Positions 7,733-16,435 are shown, counted from the stretch's first letter. The stretch is 58,274 nt of DNA from Bacteroidales bacterium M8 (GCA_001689495.1 LUJS01000026.1:1-58274); one strand, 5' to 3'. The notes: a model not told the origin generated them from the sequence alone. Translations and numbers: made by a program.

Positions 7733-8383
7733 TTATTCAAGAATTAAGTGAGAGTAATTACCATTGGTTATTATATTTTCTTGTATTATAAAATCAACAG
7801 GGTGGTGAAATATCGGTCCATCATAAACAAATGTATGATATTCGCCATTTTCGCCGCAAATATCAGACTCTTGGGGGTATTCCTCGATGAAACGATAATC
7901 TACCATTTTACCAAGTAGGTTTTTCGATAATTTTGACTCATCAATTGAAACAATAACAGCCTTAAATCCAAGAGAAACGAAATTGTTTATAATTTCAACC
8001 GAAGACATCCCCCATAATGGGAACAATGTATTAAATCCAACTTCACTACACTTTGTTTCTCGATGTTTTCGTAAGTCATTAAAAACAATATCACCGAATA
8101 TTGAAGTGTAAATATTCTGTGAGCGAAAATATTTCATTTCATTTTTTATACAATTGGCATAAGATGAATCAAAATTGGTACTTAATATCCGCAGTGGAAT
8201 CCCAATAGCCTCTGCTTGGCTTTCCAATAAGGCAACTGGTATTTCGTGCATGCCAATTCTATTTGTATCGGAATTTATGACGCTAAATAAATACTTGATG
8301 TCTATGTCAGGATTTTGCATTGCATAGTACAATGCAAGTGCTGAATCTTTGCCGGAGCTCCAATTAAAAATAGACCGTTTCAT
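7733..8383 (-). CDS. Dph6/DUF71-type ATP pyrophosphatase (cargo)
   Basis: 216 residues. The PP-loop SSGKDSALAL lies at residues 9-18, and residues 184-197 (GENGEYHTFVYDGP) carry the signature of the diphthine-ammonia ligase / DUF71 family of adenine nucleotide alpha-hydrolases. Archaeal and eukaryotic members amidate diphthine on EF2; bacteria lack diphthamide, so the substrate here is unknown, perhaps another ATP-dependent amidation. It sits alone between the pcfK operon and the tra operon, is AT-rich compared with both, and is probably cargo. On the minus strand TAACTTTG (8398-8391) ends only 7 nt before the ATG, so the transcript may be nearly leaderless. Confidence 0.75.
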   Translation of the reverse strand: MKRSIFNWSSGKDSALALYYAMQNPDIDIKYLFSVINSDTNRIGMHEIPVALLESQAEAIGIPLRILSTNFDSSYANCIKNEMKYFRSQNIYTSIFGDIVFNDLRKHRETKCSEVGFNTLFPLWGMSSVEIINNFVSLGFKAVIVSIDESKLSKNLLGKMVDYRFIEEYPQESDICGENGEYHTFVYDGPIFHHPVDFIIQENIITNGNYSHLILE

Positions 8384-8606
8384 TTAGCAAAGTTACAAAT
8401 ATTTAGTGAGGTATCAAAGGTACACCTTGCAGTTGTTCTCGCGGAATATACTGCTATCTCGAATGATGCGAAAAACGGGATAAACCTCCAGCGAGTTCTA
8501 TATGATACTCGCCAGAGGTAAAACAGTTTTATGTAACTCCTATTTTCCAAACATTATGCTGTTACAATCTAAGACACAGATTTCGATAATAGTTTAGAGC
8601 CTGCTT

Positions 8607-9098
8607 CTATGGAACATATAATGCTGCGTATTCCGTCATTCTTCGTTGGTGCAGTTGTTTGTGGAATTTGCCTTTGTAGCGGCAGTGAGAGGTGTAGGCT
8701 TTGAAGATGTTGCGGTCGCCTGATTTCAGCTTTTTCAGGATACTGCTCTTGTTGACAACTCCGGGCCCGCAGTTGTAAGCCAGACAGCCTAACAGGATTG
8801 AGTCTTTGCCGTACCGGGCGTATAGGGAGCAGAATTTTCGGAGGTCTTTGCGGAGCAATGCGTCTGCCTGCGCCTCGGTCAGTTGTACCCCTCGGCGGTA
8901 TGGTTCGCCCGGCTGGACTTGGTGCCCATAGCCGACATAGGGCCAATGGCGGGGCTTGTGGAGCGTTTCAAATTTCTTTATGATTAACACGGCACGCTCA
9001 AATGGTGGCAGCTCCATTATCGACCTCCGGGCGTGGGCGGCGGGCGTTGCTGCCGCAAGGGTCAGCAACGCCACAAAGAACATCAGCAGTTTTTTCAT
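8607..9098 (-). CDS. Phage-type lysozyme (GH24-like) of the tra operon
   Basis: 163 residues with an N-terminal signal peptide (hydrophobic stretch at residues 5-20, cut near AHA). FETLHKPRHWPYVGYGHQ aligns with the GH24 catalytic region, where the glutamate of FET is the acid. The usual Asp and Thr of T4 lysozyme are not evident. Conjugation systems carry such muramidases to open peptidoglycan for the secretion channel. The start codon overlaps the stop of traQ by 4 nt, and this is the last gene of the long tra operon. Catalytic activity is inferred. Confidence 0.75.
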   Translation of the reverse strand: MKKLLMFFVALLTLAAATPAAHARRSIMELPPFERAVLIIKKFETLHKPRHWPYVGYGHQVQPGEPYRRGVQLTEAQADALLRKDLRKFCSLYARYGKDSILLGCLAYNCGPGVVNKSSILKKLKSGDRNIFKAYTSHCRYKGKFHKQLHQRRMTEYAALYVP

Positions 9099-9625
9099 CG
9101 TGCAATCGGTGTTATTGTGCCGGGATTGACAGGAAGGATTTTGCCGCCGTCATCATCGCCGCTGTCTTTGCCGTTGAACTCGAAGGTCTGTTCCCAGGGA
9201 GTAGATCCGAAATTGTCCTCCACCACGACGAGGAATTTGTGGGCCTCGGAAGAATTTGCGGTGTAGTTGAGGCGGAAGGTCTTGTTTTCGAGCAACACGC
9301 GGTCGTTGTTTACCAGCACCGGGCCGTCAACAAGTTTGAGCGTGCCGTCGCCATCATACTGGAAATAGCGGATTGTGTAGAGCGTGTTGGCATAGTTGCC
9401 TTCGGGTACGATTTCAAAGCGCAGTTCCACAGTCTGCCCTTTGGTTATCTTGTCGCCGTAGGGCATTACCTCGACGGTAAAGGGATAGGACTGCTGCACA
9501 TCGAGGTCGTCGGTGCATGAGGTCAGAGAGATGATGATTGCAAAGAGAGCAATCCAGAACCCGAAAAAGCGGGCGGGAGTGAGGCGCATTGCGCCGATTT
9601 TATTGAGAAATGCTGTCATATTCAA
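9095..9625 (-). CDS. traQ: Conjugative transposon protein TraQ (DUF3872-like lipoprotein)
   Basis: 176 residues. A hydrophobic helix (about residues 20-34) runs into LTSC, a lipobox placing Cys37 as the lipidated residue, so the protein should be anchored in an envelope membrane. The rest is beta-rich (QSYPFTVEVMPYGDKI and QTVELRFEI) with a short acidic Gly/Asp linker near the end. Position and size agree with TraQ of CTnDOT-type elements. A second in-frame ATG at codon 13 is possible. Overlaps traP by 4 nt and the lysozyme gene by 4 nt. Confidence 0.75.
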   Translation of the reverse strand: MNMTAFLNKIGAMRLTPARFFGFWIALFAIIISLTSCTDDLDVQQSYPFTVEVMPYGDKITKGQTVELRFEIVPEGNYANTLYTIRYFQYDGDGTLKLVDGPVLVNNDRVLLENKTFRLNYTANSSEAHKFLVVVEDNFGSTPWEQTFEFNGKDSGDDDGGKILPVNPGTITPIAR

Positions 9626-10494
9626 AGTTTTAATTTGTTTTGTGTGGTTTGTTTGGGATAGAGCGACATCAGGTAGTCGTTCAAATCCTTGTGGTCGGGA
9701 TATATGGTTGATTTGTCCATTACCCTGTCGCCAAATTCGCGTTGAAGTCTGGCGACTGCGGCACGCCCGGCGGCGTCATTGTCGAGATAGCAGAGTATCA
9801 GCGGATATTCGGCCAGAGGTGTTATCGCTTTGCCGAGATTGGCAACCGAGTTAAGCACTATTGTGTCAGTGCCGTCGTTGAAACCGAGCCGCTCCGCCGA
9901 AAGAAAGTCGATAAAGCCCTCAAACACATTGCATCGCGGATTATCGCTGCTTATATGCGTGATATGTTTCGGAGGAAACGACCCTTTGAAAAACGGGTTG
10001 CGTAGCTCATAGCCGTGTGCATTGTTCTCGAAGCCGATTGCATAGTACCTCTTACCGTGAAACTCATAATCCACCTGCGCGCAGTAGCGTTGAGCAATCT
10101 CTTTCGGTATTCCCCGGTCTGCGAGGTAGCGCAGCAATGCCGGCGATTCCAGCCGAGAGATTTCCACGTTCTCGAATGTCGGTTCTTCGACAAACGGCAC
10201 GGGCCTGTAAGGTTTCTCAATCGGCAACTGCATTTTCTCGGCGATATATTCCGCCTGTTTTATATAATCCGTCGCACCCGACATTTCTCCTGCGAGAGTG
10301 AAGATGTCGCCGCCTTCGCCTGTGCCGAAGTCATACCATAGATTTTTACGCGGGTTGACATGGAACGACGGCTTTCTCTCATTGCGGTATGGAGCGTAAA
10401 ACCAGAGTCCTTTGCTGTCGCGCCCCGTCGGGTCATAGCCGAGATGGTGCAGGAAATCGACCAGAGCAATCCGCTTGATGTCGTCGATATTCAT
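9622..10494 (-). CDS. traP: TraP, TOPRIM primase-like protein
   Basis: 290 residues. The N-terminal 75 residues follow the CHC2 primase zinc-finger layout (FYAPYRNERKPSFHVNP, then GTGEGGDIFTL), but all the zinc-binding cysteines are missing. The C-terminal half has TOPRIM signatures: EGFIDFLSA (about residues 194-202), LILCYLDNDAAGRAA (233-247) and DHKDLNDYL. TraP proteins are thought to prime the complementary strand of transferred DNA. Loss of the zinc ligands is common in the TraP proteins I recall, so the protein may still bind DNA. Translationally coupled to the neighbours by 4-nt overlaps. Confidence 0.8.
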   Translation of the reverse strand: MNIDDIKRIALVDFLHHLGYDPTGRDSKGLWFYAPYRNERKPSFHVNPRKNLWYDFGTGEGGDIFTLAGEMSGATDYIKQAEYIAEKMQLPIEKPYRPVPFVEEPTFENVEISRLESPALLRYLADRGIPKEIAQRYCAQVDYEFHGKRYYAIGFENNAHGYELRNPFFKGSFPPKHITHISSDNPRCNVFEGFIDFLSAERLGFNDGTDTIVLNSVANLGKAITPLAEYPLILCYLDNDAAGRAAVARLQREFGDRVMDKSTIYPDHKDLNDYLMSLYPKQTTQNKLKL

Positions 10495-10853
10495 AGGCGC
10501 ATCCTTCGTTTGGGCATGGACGGCTTTTCAGCCTCCTGTTTCAGTTCAGTTTTCTGCTGCGGCTTGTCAAACGCACCCATCTCGCCTGCTATGTAGTAGT
10601 TGAGTTCCGACATATTGCACGAGCCGGTCAATTCATAGGCAAGGTCGTAAATGCCGCCGTATGCGCCGGATTTGGTATCGCGCCAGAGATTTGTTTCGGT
10701 GTTGATCACCATAGTCGGCTCGTGCTTGTCGTCGTATGGAGCATTGTATATCCACAAGTTGCCGTCAGCAGACACCGGATGCTCGTATCCGATTGCCTTC
10801 ATAAAGTCGGTAAGCCGCACATTCCTGACATCGAAATTCACAGTCGTTTTCAT
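10491..10853 (-). CDS. CHC2-like zinc-finger remnant protein paired with TraP
   Basis: 120 residues. The first 85 (FMKAIGYEHPVSADGNLWIYNAPYD, then TNLWRDTKSGAYGGIYDLA) repeat the same CHC2-like fold as the N-terminus of TraP, again without zinc cysteines, and there is no TOPRIM domain. The last 30 residues are a basic, Gln/Lys-rich tail. It probably arose by partial duplication of traP, or it is a separate DNA-binding subunit. It lies between traO and traP and overlaps traP by 4 nt. Confidence 0.65.
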   Translation of the reverse strand: MKTTVNFDVRNVRLTDFMKAIGYEHPVSADGNLWIYNAPYDDKHEPTMVINTETNLWRDTKSGAYGGIYDLAYELTGSCNMSELNYYIAGEMGAFDKPQQKTELKQEAEKPSMPKRRMRL

Positions 10854-10856
10854 AGG

Positions 10857-11438
10857 CTATTCGATTATGAATTTGACACCGATACCATAGGTAGTATGGA
10901 AAATCTGCACATCGCTCCCGAAAGTGAAACGCTCCCGCACATTGGCGGTCAGCGCGATTTTATCCGAGAGATAAAAATCAGCCGAGAGCGTGAGCGCACC
11001 GCCGTAAATGAAATTGTCGCCGTCATGGAGCGTCGATCCGTCGGATAAAACCGACTTGCCCCGGTTTACCGTTTCATAGCCGCCAAGTGCCGCAAGTCCG
11101 CCGGAAAGATGGAAAGTCTGCGAGTAGTCGCTCAATAGATGGAGATTGTAGCCGACTTCGCCTGTAAACTGCGCGACGGGTATGCGCCCTTTCTCGCCGT
11201 AAGGCTTATAGGTCTGGAGATATTCGACGCCGAAGCTCCAAGTGTTCGCGTTGCCCTTGAACACCGAATAGGACACACCGAATGAATAGCCGCAGTCGCG
11301 TGAGTTGCCGGTGTAGAAACCGTCTGCCATATCAGCCTTGATTTCAACGGCTGATATTCCGGGGAGGCATCGCTGGGCCATTGCCTGCCCCGTGAACAGG
11401 GCAAGCATGGCAGCGAAGATAGTCATCGCTTTTCTCAT
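10857..11438 (-). CDS. traO: Conjugative transposon protein TraO
   Basis: 193 residues with a cleavable signal peptide (cut near AMA-QRC). The mature part is a beta-rich outer-membrane-like domain with alternating aromatic strands (FGVSYSVFKGN, FGVEYLQTYKPYG) and ends GIGVKFIIE, typical of small outer-membrane barrels. TraO is a Bacteroidetes-specific transfer protein of unknown precise role, presumed to be part of the outer-membrane portion of the channel. Starts 3 nt after the traN stop. Confidence 0.8.
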   Translation of the reverse strand: MRKAMTIFAAMLALFTGQAMAQRCLPGISAVEIKADMADGFYTGNSRDCGYSFGVSYSVFKGNANTWSFGVEYLQTYKPYGEKGRIPVAQFTGEVGYNLHLLSDYSQTFHLSGGLAALGGYETVNRGKSVLSDGSTLHDGDNFIYGGALTLSADFYLSDKIALTANVRERFTFGSDVQIFHTTYGIGVKFIIE

Positions 11439-11441
11439 AGA

Positions 11442-12452
11442 TTACTGAATTGAAAGTTCGTCGATTACGTTTGCGCGGACAATATCCTCGTTCTCCACCA
11501 CGAAAGACTGGTGCCGGCCTCCTTCTTTCTCGGCGACCTCGATAACGAGCTGCTTATCATCAGGGATTGTGAATTTTTCAAGTGCAAAGACTGTTCGCTC
11601 TGACTGTTTGCCGGGAACCGCCACGACATAGTTCTGGGCGCGGAGCGGCTCCAACACCTGCTCCTGCATGGCGGTACGCTTGATAACCTTCTTGTCCACA
11701 ATCTTGAAGCTCACAAAATCCACATCAAAGGCGATGTTGCTTGTGTTCTTGATTTCGGTGTGAAAATAGAGAAGCCCATTGTTGGTGTAGATGGATTTCA
11801 GCAGAAACTGCACGCCGAAACGCTTTGAGCCGATATGCTTGATTTCGCGCTTGTTCTGCTTGTGGATGGATTTCATAATCAGCTTTACAAGCATAGGGCT
11901 TTCACTGCCGAGGCGTTCAAGATAGATTTCCTGCGCGTTGTTGGGGCGGTTCACAGCCTCGCCGTCATGGAGAAAGTCGGTCATCTCTATGTTGAGCAGG
12001 AGCGGTTCCTTGGCGAATTTCACATTGAAACTGTAATATGATCCGTCCTCGGTAATGACCGAAAGGTTTGTTTCGGTCTTGAACGACTTGAAGGCGGATT
12101 TGACACGCAGCACGTTCTTCGCGCCGTCGGCTAATCCGGCGACAAGGTTCTCGTTGCCGAGGTCCACATATGTGATTTCAGCCGGGAAGATGATGTGCGT
12201 AGTCTTGTCATAGCACACCTCTAAGGCGTGGGGCGGTATCATTCGGTCGAAGCCGATTTTGCGGGTAAGCCCGTCAAACTTGTCACCGTCGGTATAGTCT
12301 GCGCCGTATACGTTGACATCGTGGGCGGTTGCCTGTTCGGTGTCAGGCGACACGTTATTATCGGTGTTTTCGGGTGCCTTGCTTTTGGCGGAGGCGGTTG
12401 CCACCATTGTCAGCACGGCGACGAGAGAAAGAAAAAGCGTTTTTAATTTCAT
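11442..12452 (-). CDS. traN: Conjugative transposon protein TraN (VirB9-like)
   Basis: 336 residues with a signal peptide (cut near ASA-KSK). A disordered linker (about residues 25-45) precedes a beta-rich domain carrying the TraN features ALEVCYDKTTHIIFPAEITYVDLG and LVKLIMKSIHKQNKR. TraN is the structural counterpart of VirB9/TrbG, which with the VirB10-like TraM forms the outer-membrane core of the secretion channel. Its place directly downstream of traM is the same as in CTnDOT. Confidence 0.85.
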   Translation of the reverse strand: MKLKTLFLSLVAVLTMVATASAKSKAPENTDNNVSPDTEQATAHDVNVYGADYTDGDKFDGLTRKIGFDRMIPPHALEVCYDKTTHIIFPAEITYVDLGNENLVAGLADGAKNVLRVKSAFKSFKTETNLSVITEDGSYYSFNVKFAKEPLLLNIEMTDFLHDGEAVNRPNNAQEIYLERLGSESPMLVKLIMKSIHKQNKREIKHIGSKRFGVQFLLKSIYTNNGLLYFHTEIKNTSNIAFDVDFVSFKIVDKKVIKRTAMQEQVLEPLRAQNYVVAVPGKQSERTVFALEKFTIPDDKQLVIEVAEKEGGRHQSFVVENEDIVRANVIDELSIQ

Positions 12453-12481
12453 ATTTTTATTTGGGGTAAGTAGTGTTTGTG

Positions 12482-13678
12482 TTATTGATCTTCCGGCTGG
12501 TGCAGCATCACACGGTAGCCGGCCTTGAGGTGGACTTTGACTGTGCGCATCTTCTTAGTCAGGTATTGCGACACGCCGTTGATAAGCCCTCGCCCGACAT
12601 CAGAGGCTATCTGCGCCCCGGTGTTGGTGGAGATGTTGATTGAGCTGCCCATCGTGCTGCCCATGTTGGCACCGATTTCGTGCAAGGCATCGTTCTCCAT
12701 AGAATTTGGAATGTTTATCCCTTCCTGTCCGTCGGAGTCATAGACCTGCAATTCCACATCGTAGATAGAGCCTTCGCACTCGACCGAGGTAATCTCTATT
12801 TCGAGGCGTTCTCCCTGAACACGGGCAGAGCCGACAATCGAGGTGTTGCGAGGCACAAGGCGGGAGCCTATCCACATCGGTTCGACCGTGCGCAATCGCA
12901 CACTCTCGCCGTCGATGACACTCTGGTTTCCGGCCACCACAGCGGCAATGGTGTTCTTGCTCACTGATTTTGCAGTGCCGACCGAGGTATTGAAGGTGCG
13001 GGCCGATGTTGAACCGAGCGAGGACACAACATTGTGGCTGACCTGCGCCACCGGCTGTACATTGCGTTTACCTTTCTCCTCCTGCGGCTGCGGTGCCTGA
13101 TAGTTTCCTCCGTTGCCGTTGCCCATATACTGCGCCGCCAACTGGTAGGAGCGTTCAAGCATCTCCATCTGGTCGGGCTGCTGTGTCGGTTGCTGTGCAA
13201 GGGCGTTCTGCGCCTCCAGTTCGTCAATCCTTGCCTGCAACTCGGCGACCTGTGTCGCCTCGGTGTTCTCCGGCACGAAGAAGTCATCAAGCGAAGCCTG
13301 CACCTCCTGATAGGTCTGTGCCGAGGTTTTGATCGCCGATGTATGCACGACCGTGTCGGCTGACTGTGAGGAAAGGGTGTCGAGCGAGGCTAATGCCTTC
13401 TGCTGCGCCTCGTGCTCTTTGGCAGCCTCGGCAGCGGCATATTCCTCGGCCTTGCTTTTCATGCCGTCGTTCTCTCCTTCGGGAATTTCGGTGTTGAAGG
13501 CGTCGCCGACATTGCCCTCGTTCTCGTTAAGGCTGGAATACAGCAGCCATAGTATGACTATTCCGCAGAGTATCGCCGCCGGCATTACGACCAGATATTT
13601 CATCATCTTCTGCCGTTCAGCCTGCGACTTGGGCTGAAAGAGTGCGTTAATCTTCGCTTTCCATTCCTGCATCGTCAT
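12482..13678 (-). CDS. traM: Conjugative transposon protein TraM (VirB10-like)
   Basis: 398 residues. A short cytoplasmic N-terminus is followed by a single membrane helix at about residues 28-47, a long low-complexity periplasmic linker rich in Ala/Glu/Gln (residues 70-210), and the conserved C-terminal TraM/TrbI-like beta barrel (SVRLRTVEPMWIGSRLVP, then ITSVECEGSIYDVELQVYD). This is the VirB10-type scaffold linking the inner and outer membranes. The traL gene overlaps its start. Confidence 0.85.
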   Translation of the reverse strand: MTMQEWKAKINALFQPKSQAERQKMMKYLVVMPAAILCGIVILWLLYSSLNENEGNVGDAFNTEIPEGENDGMKSKAEEYAAAEAAKEHEAQQKALASLDTLSSQSADTVVHTSAIKTSAQTYQEVQASLDDFFVPENTEATQVAELQARIDELEAQNALAQQPTQQPDQMEMLERSYQLAAQYMGNGNGGNYQAPQPQEEKGKRNVQPVAQVSHNVVSSLGSTSARTFNTSVGTAKSVSKNTIAAVVAGNQSVIDGESVRLRTVEPMWIGSRLVPRNTSIVGSARVQGERLEIEITSVECEGSIYDVELQVYDSDGQEGINIPNSMENDALHEIGANMGSTMGSSINISTNTGAQIASDVGRGLINGVSQYLTKKMRTVKVHLKAGYRVMLHQPEDQ

Positions 13679-13952
13679 AGGCGGAGGGGGTTAAGGGTTT
13701 GACATCGCCATTGTCGGCGGCGGGCAGTTCCAGCGGGCGGATATGCTCTACCTCGACCGCCTTACGGGTGTGGCCCAGCCCTATGCGGTAGCAGGCGTGA
13801 CCGAACACGAAGAAGGCGATCAGCACGAAGGCGCAGAGCATGACGCTCACAACCGTCAGCCGCTGTCTGCGGGGCAGACCGTCGCACGCCTCGCGCAAGC
13901 GTGCCGTGATTTTATCCCTGCAAAGGGATATGTATTGTCTTGGGTGTTTCAT
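13647..13952 (-). CDS. traL: Conjugative transposon protein TraL (DUF3989)
   Basis: 101 residues when started at MKHPRQY. A longer open frame runs upstream but overlaps traK entirely and is low in plausibility, so the internal ATG overlapping the traK stop by 4 nt is chosen. A basic N-terminus (LREACDGLPRRQRL) is followed by one membrane helix (about residues 31-50) and a polar C-terminus. TraL is a small inner-membrane protein of Bacteroidetes transfer systems, of unknown detailed role. It overlaps the traM start by 32 nt. Confidence 0.8.
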   Translation of the reverse strand: MKHPRQYISLCRDKITARLREACDGLPRRQRLTVVSVMLCAFVLIAFFVFGHACYRIGLGHTRKAVEVEHIRPLELPAADNGDVKPLTPSAYDDAGMESED

Positions 13953-14572
13953 CGTTTTGTCGTTATTATGTCCTTGTTCTCTATGATTGTGAAGCCCTCG
14001 ATGATGAAGCCGTTGGGGTTGTCGTCGGAGCGTGATACATTCGAGAGGCGGCAGTCGGTCACCAGCGTGCGCTGGGTCACATTGCTCTCGCGGATTATCA
14101 TCTGGCGGGCGTAGGTTCTGGCCGTGTACGGGTAATTGTTGAAATCGCACACCACGCTGTCAACCTGCACCACCTGATTGATGTTTCCGGCGATAATGCG
14201 GTTGTAGTAGCCTTTCTCCGAAAAGTCGGTGTAGTAGTTGTAGGCACTCTTGTCGGAGAGTATCAGCGCACGGTTGATGTTATGCTCGATGGCCGATTTG
14301 TCAGGCGAGAGGTTGAAAAACAGCTCGTGGAAGCGTCGCACGTGTTCCCTCGCCTCCGCCGGACGATTCTGGCTCATGTCCTGCGACAAGGCGAGCATAA
14401 GCGACTTGCCGTTATCCAGCACATAAATCTTTTCTCGCTGTTTCTCGGCGAAATTGAAAGCCGAAATCAGGGCCACCGACACAACCACCGCACACATCGC
14501 CACGAACACAATGCCGAACAGCCTTATCTGACGGAAGGAGGTTTCGATGTTTTTGAGTGATTTGAATTCCAT
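13949..14572 (-). CDS. traK: Conjugative transposon protein TraK (VirB8-like)
   Basis: 207 residues when started at MEFKSLKNIE; the 17 extra upstream codons look like non-coding sequence. A membrane helix spans about residues 20-41, and the rest is a periplasmic domain (RFHELFFNLSP and YYNRIIAGNINQVVQVDSV) typical of TraK/VirB8-like assembly factors. These nucleate the secretion complex at the inner membrane. Ends in a 4-nt overlap with traL. Confidence 0.85.
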   Translation of the reverse strand: MEFKSLKNIETSFRQIRLFGIVFVAMCAVVVSVALISAFNFAEKQREKIYVLDNGKSLMLALSQDMSQNRPAEAREHVRRFHELFFNLSPDKSAIEHNINRALILSDKSAYNYYTDFSEKGYYNRIIAGNINQVVQVDSVVCDFNNYPYTARTYARQMIIRESNVTQRTLVTDCRLSNVSRSDDNPNGFIIEGFTIIENKDIITTKR

Positions 14573-14644
14573 AATTTTTAAGTTATAGGTCAGAGTTATG
14601 AGTGATGAAGTAAACCTCGTCACTCGTAACTATGACTTTGTACT

Positions 14645-15661
14645 TCATTTTAAGAGTTTACCGGCTCGGCCCGCGACATTGCCGACCACTGCGCCGCCGA
14701 CGCTGCCCGCTACCGAACCTGCCTGCATAGCAGAATTGTTGACAGCACGGTTATAGTTGCCCGCGCCCCCGGCCTGTATTATCCAGCCCGCCACAGTCGG
14801 GATTGTGAAATACCCGATGATGCCGATTATCATAAAAATGATATAGCAGGTGATTGAGCTGTCGAGGTTTGCGTTGGGATTGTTGGTCAGCTCCGATATG
14901 TCGTTCTGCAACATCAGCACCTGAATTTTCGCCAAGATTGTCGAAAAGAGGTCGGCAACCGGCAGCCATAGGTAAGTCTGGATATAGCGGCAGATCCACT
15001 GCGTCAGCGTTGACTGGAAACCATCCCACACCGAGAGGGCGAAGGCAATAGGCCCGAGTATCGCCAGCACTATAAGGAAGAAAGTGCGTATCGTGTCGAT
15101 TGTCAGCGACGCCGCCTGAAAGAGCATCTCCAGCAGCTCCCGGAAGAAATCCTGAATGGCTTTCTTGACCTTATACATTCCGCGCTCGATATACATTCCG
15201 GCAGCTGTGCCTATCTCGGTCACTCCCAGTTCGTCAATCTGCCTGTCAAATTCGGCATCGTCAACGAGGTAGGCTGTCGAAGGGTCGTTCATCATCGCCT
15301 CGTATTCCAGCCGGTCTTTTTCCTCGCGGTAGTGCTGCATATCGAGGGTCTGGCCCTCCAACATTCCGGCTGTGCCCTGCACAATCGGCGACATTACCGA
15401 GTTGATGGTGCCGAGGACAACGGTCGGGAAAAACATTATGCAGAAGCCGATGACGAAAGGACGGAGCAACGGGAACACATCAATGGGTTCGGCGCGTGCC
15501 AGCGACTGCCATATACGGTATGCCACATAAAAGAGCGCGCCTAATCCGGCTATCCCTTGCGCCACACCCGCCATGTCGTCGCACAGAGGCATCATCTCGT
15601 CATAGAGCGACCGCAGTATGGAATGGAGGTTGTTGAAATCTATTGCACAGAGCATAGGCAT
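14645..15661 (-). CDS. traJ: Conjugative transposon protein TraJ (VirB6-like)
   Basis: 338 residues with several hydrophobic segments (near residues 35-50, 66-85, 190-215, 270-295) and a glycine/alanine-rich C-terminus (AGSVAGSVGGAVVGNVAG). A charged extramembrane loop lies between about residues 105 and 165. This matches the polytopic TraJ/VirB6 type channel protein of Bacteroidetes ICEs. It starts at the base where traI ends, so the two are tightly linked. Confidence 0.85.
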   Translation of the reverse strand: MPMLCAIDFNNLHSILRSLYDEMMPLCDDMAGVAQGIAGLGALFYVAYRIWQSLARAEPIDVFPLLRPFVIGFCIMFFPTVVLGTINSVMSPIVQGTAGMLEGQTLDMQHYREEKDRLEYEAMMNDPSTAYLVDDAEFDRQIDELGVTEIGTAAGMYIERGMYKVKKAIQDFFRELLEMLFQAASLTIDTIRTFFLIVLAILGPIAFALSVWDGFQSTLTQWICRYIQTYLWLPVADLFSTILAKIQVLMLQNDISELTNNPNANLDSSITCYIIFMIIGIIGYFTIPTVAGWIIQAGGAGNYNRAVNNSAMQAGSVAGSVGGAVVGNVAGRAGKLLK

Positions 15662-16299
15662 TACCAGTATTTTTCGGAGCCGTCGCCATAGAGGGCCACA
15701 ACGCGCTGTGTGTCGGCTTTCTTCTTGGCGCGGAGATACGACACGCTGATGTTCTTGTTGGTGTAGTAGGCGGTCAGGTTCTTCAGACGTTTCATCTCAC
15801 GATAGCAATCGTCCACCACGTCCATGCGGTCTTTGTCGGTCATGCTCAGCGTCGTTATATTCACAACCTGTTTTAAGTCGCCGAGCACGCCGTTGGCTTC
15901 TTCGAGGATACGGGTGTAGCCTGAGGCGATGGCTGAGAGTTCTGCTGATGTGAAATTCGGATCGGTCAGCATCTTTTGGAAATTGTTGACGTAGTAGCCG
16001 GAGATATTGCCGAGCATCAGGATTGTCTGCTGCACCTTGCGGGCGTCGCGCACAAGGTTGTTGACCGACTGGAGGGCGTCGTAATACTTCTTCGCCTGCT
16101 GGTAGATTTTCACTGTTTCCTGAAAATTCTTGACCATGTGGGTCGCCGTCTGCGACTCCTGCACGAGTGATTTAGAGTTGTTTACGATGGACTGCGCAAT
16201 GTCGGACGGGTCTATGACAGTCCATTGGGCCGAGGCCCTGCCCGTGCCTAACAGGAGGCACAGGGCGATTAGGGGAATTATGATTTTCAGTTGTTTCAT
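15661..16299 (-). CDS. traI: Conjugative transposon protein TraI (DUF4141, VirB5-like)
   Basis: 212 residues with a clear signal peptide (cut after ASA-QWT). The mature protein is almost wholly helical (NSKSLVQESQTATHMVKNF, then YQQAKKYYDALQSVNNLV), matching DUF4141, the VirB5-like periplasmic component of Bacteroidetes conjugation machines. The gene sits 10 nt after a 40-codon membrane-protein gene missed by usual length cut-offs. Confidence 0.85.
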   Translation of the reverse strand: MKQLKIIIPLIALCLLLGTGRASAQWTVIDPSDIAQSIVNNSKSLVQESQTATHMVKNFQETVKIYQQAKKYYDALQSVNNLVRDARKVQQTILMLGNISGYYVNNFQKMLTDPNFTSAELSAIASGYTRILEEANGVLGDLKQVVNITTLSMTDKDRMDVVDDCYREMKRLKNLTAYYTNKNISVSYLRAKKKADTQRVVALYGDGSEKYW

Positions 16300-16309
16300 T
16301 ATTCGTTTT

Positions 16310-16432
16310 TTAGTTGATTTTGGACGCCATGCGCCCGATTGTTCTCACTAAGGCGGTAAAAAGCCAGACAAGGGCAAGCAGGAGGGCTGCGAGAGCAGAG
16401 GCTACAGTGCCAATCACTTTTTTTGCTTTCAT
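16310..16432 (-). CDS. 40-aa single-helix membrane protein between traG and traI
   Basis: Open frame of 40 codons, ATG at 16432 to TAA at 16310, starting 3 nt after the traG stop and ending 10 nt before the traI start. The product has a basic N-terminus (MKAKKV), one alanine/leucine-rich membrane helix (about residues 8-29) and a basic C-terminus (RTIGRMASKIN). Tight packing on both sides supports it as a true gene. It resembles the small VirB-type lipoprotein/entry-exclusion slot in other systems, but no signal for lipidation is present. Function unknown. Confidence 0.65.
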   Translation of the reverse strand: MKAKKVIGTVASALAALLLALVWLFTALVRTIGRMASKIN

Positions 16433-16435
16433 ACA

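Noticed and set aside
13953..14150. Longer start for traL
   Set aside because: The 66 extra codons lie wholly inside traK in another frame and are rich in His/Arg/Pro, typical of shadow coding; the internal ATG overlaps the traK stop as other pairs in this operon do.
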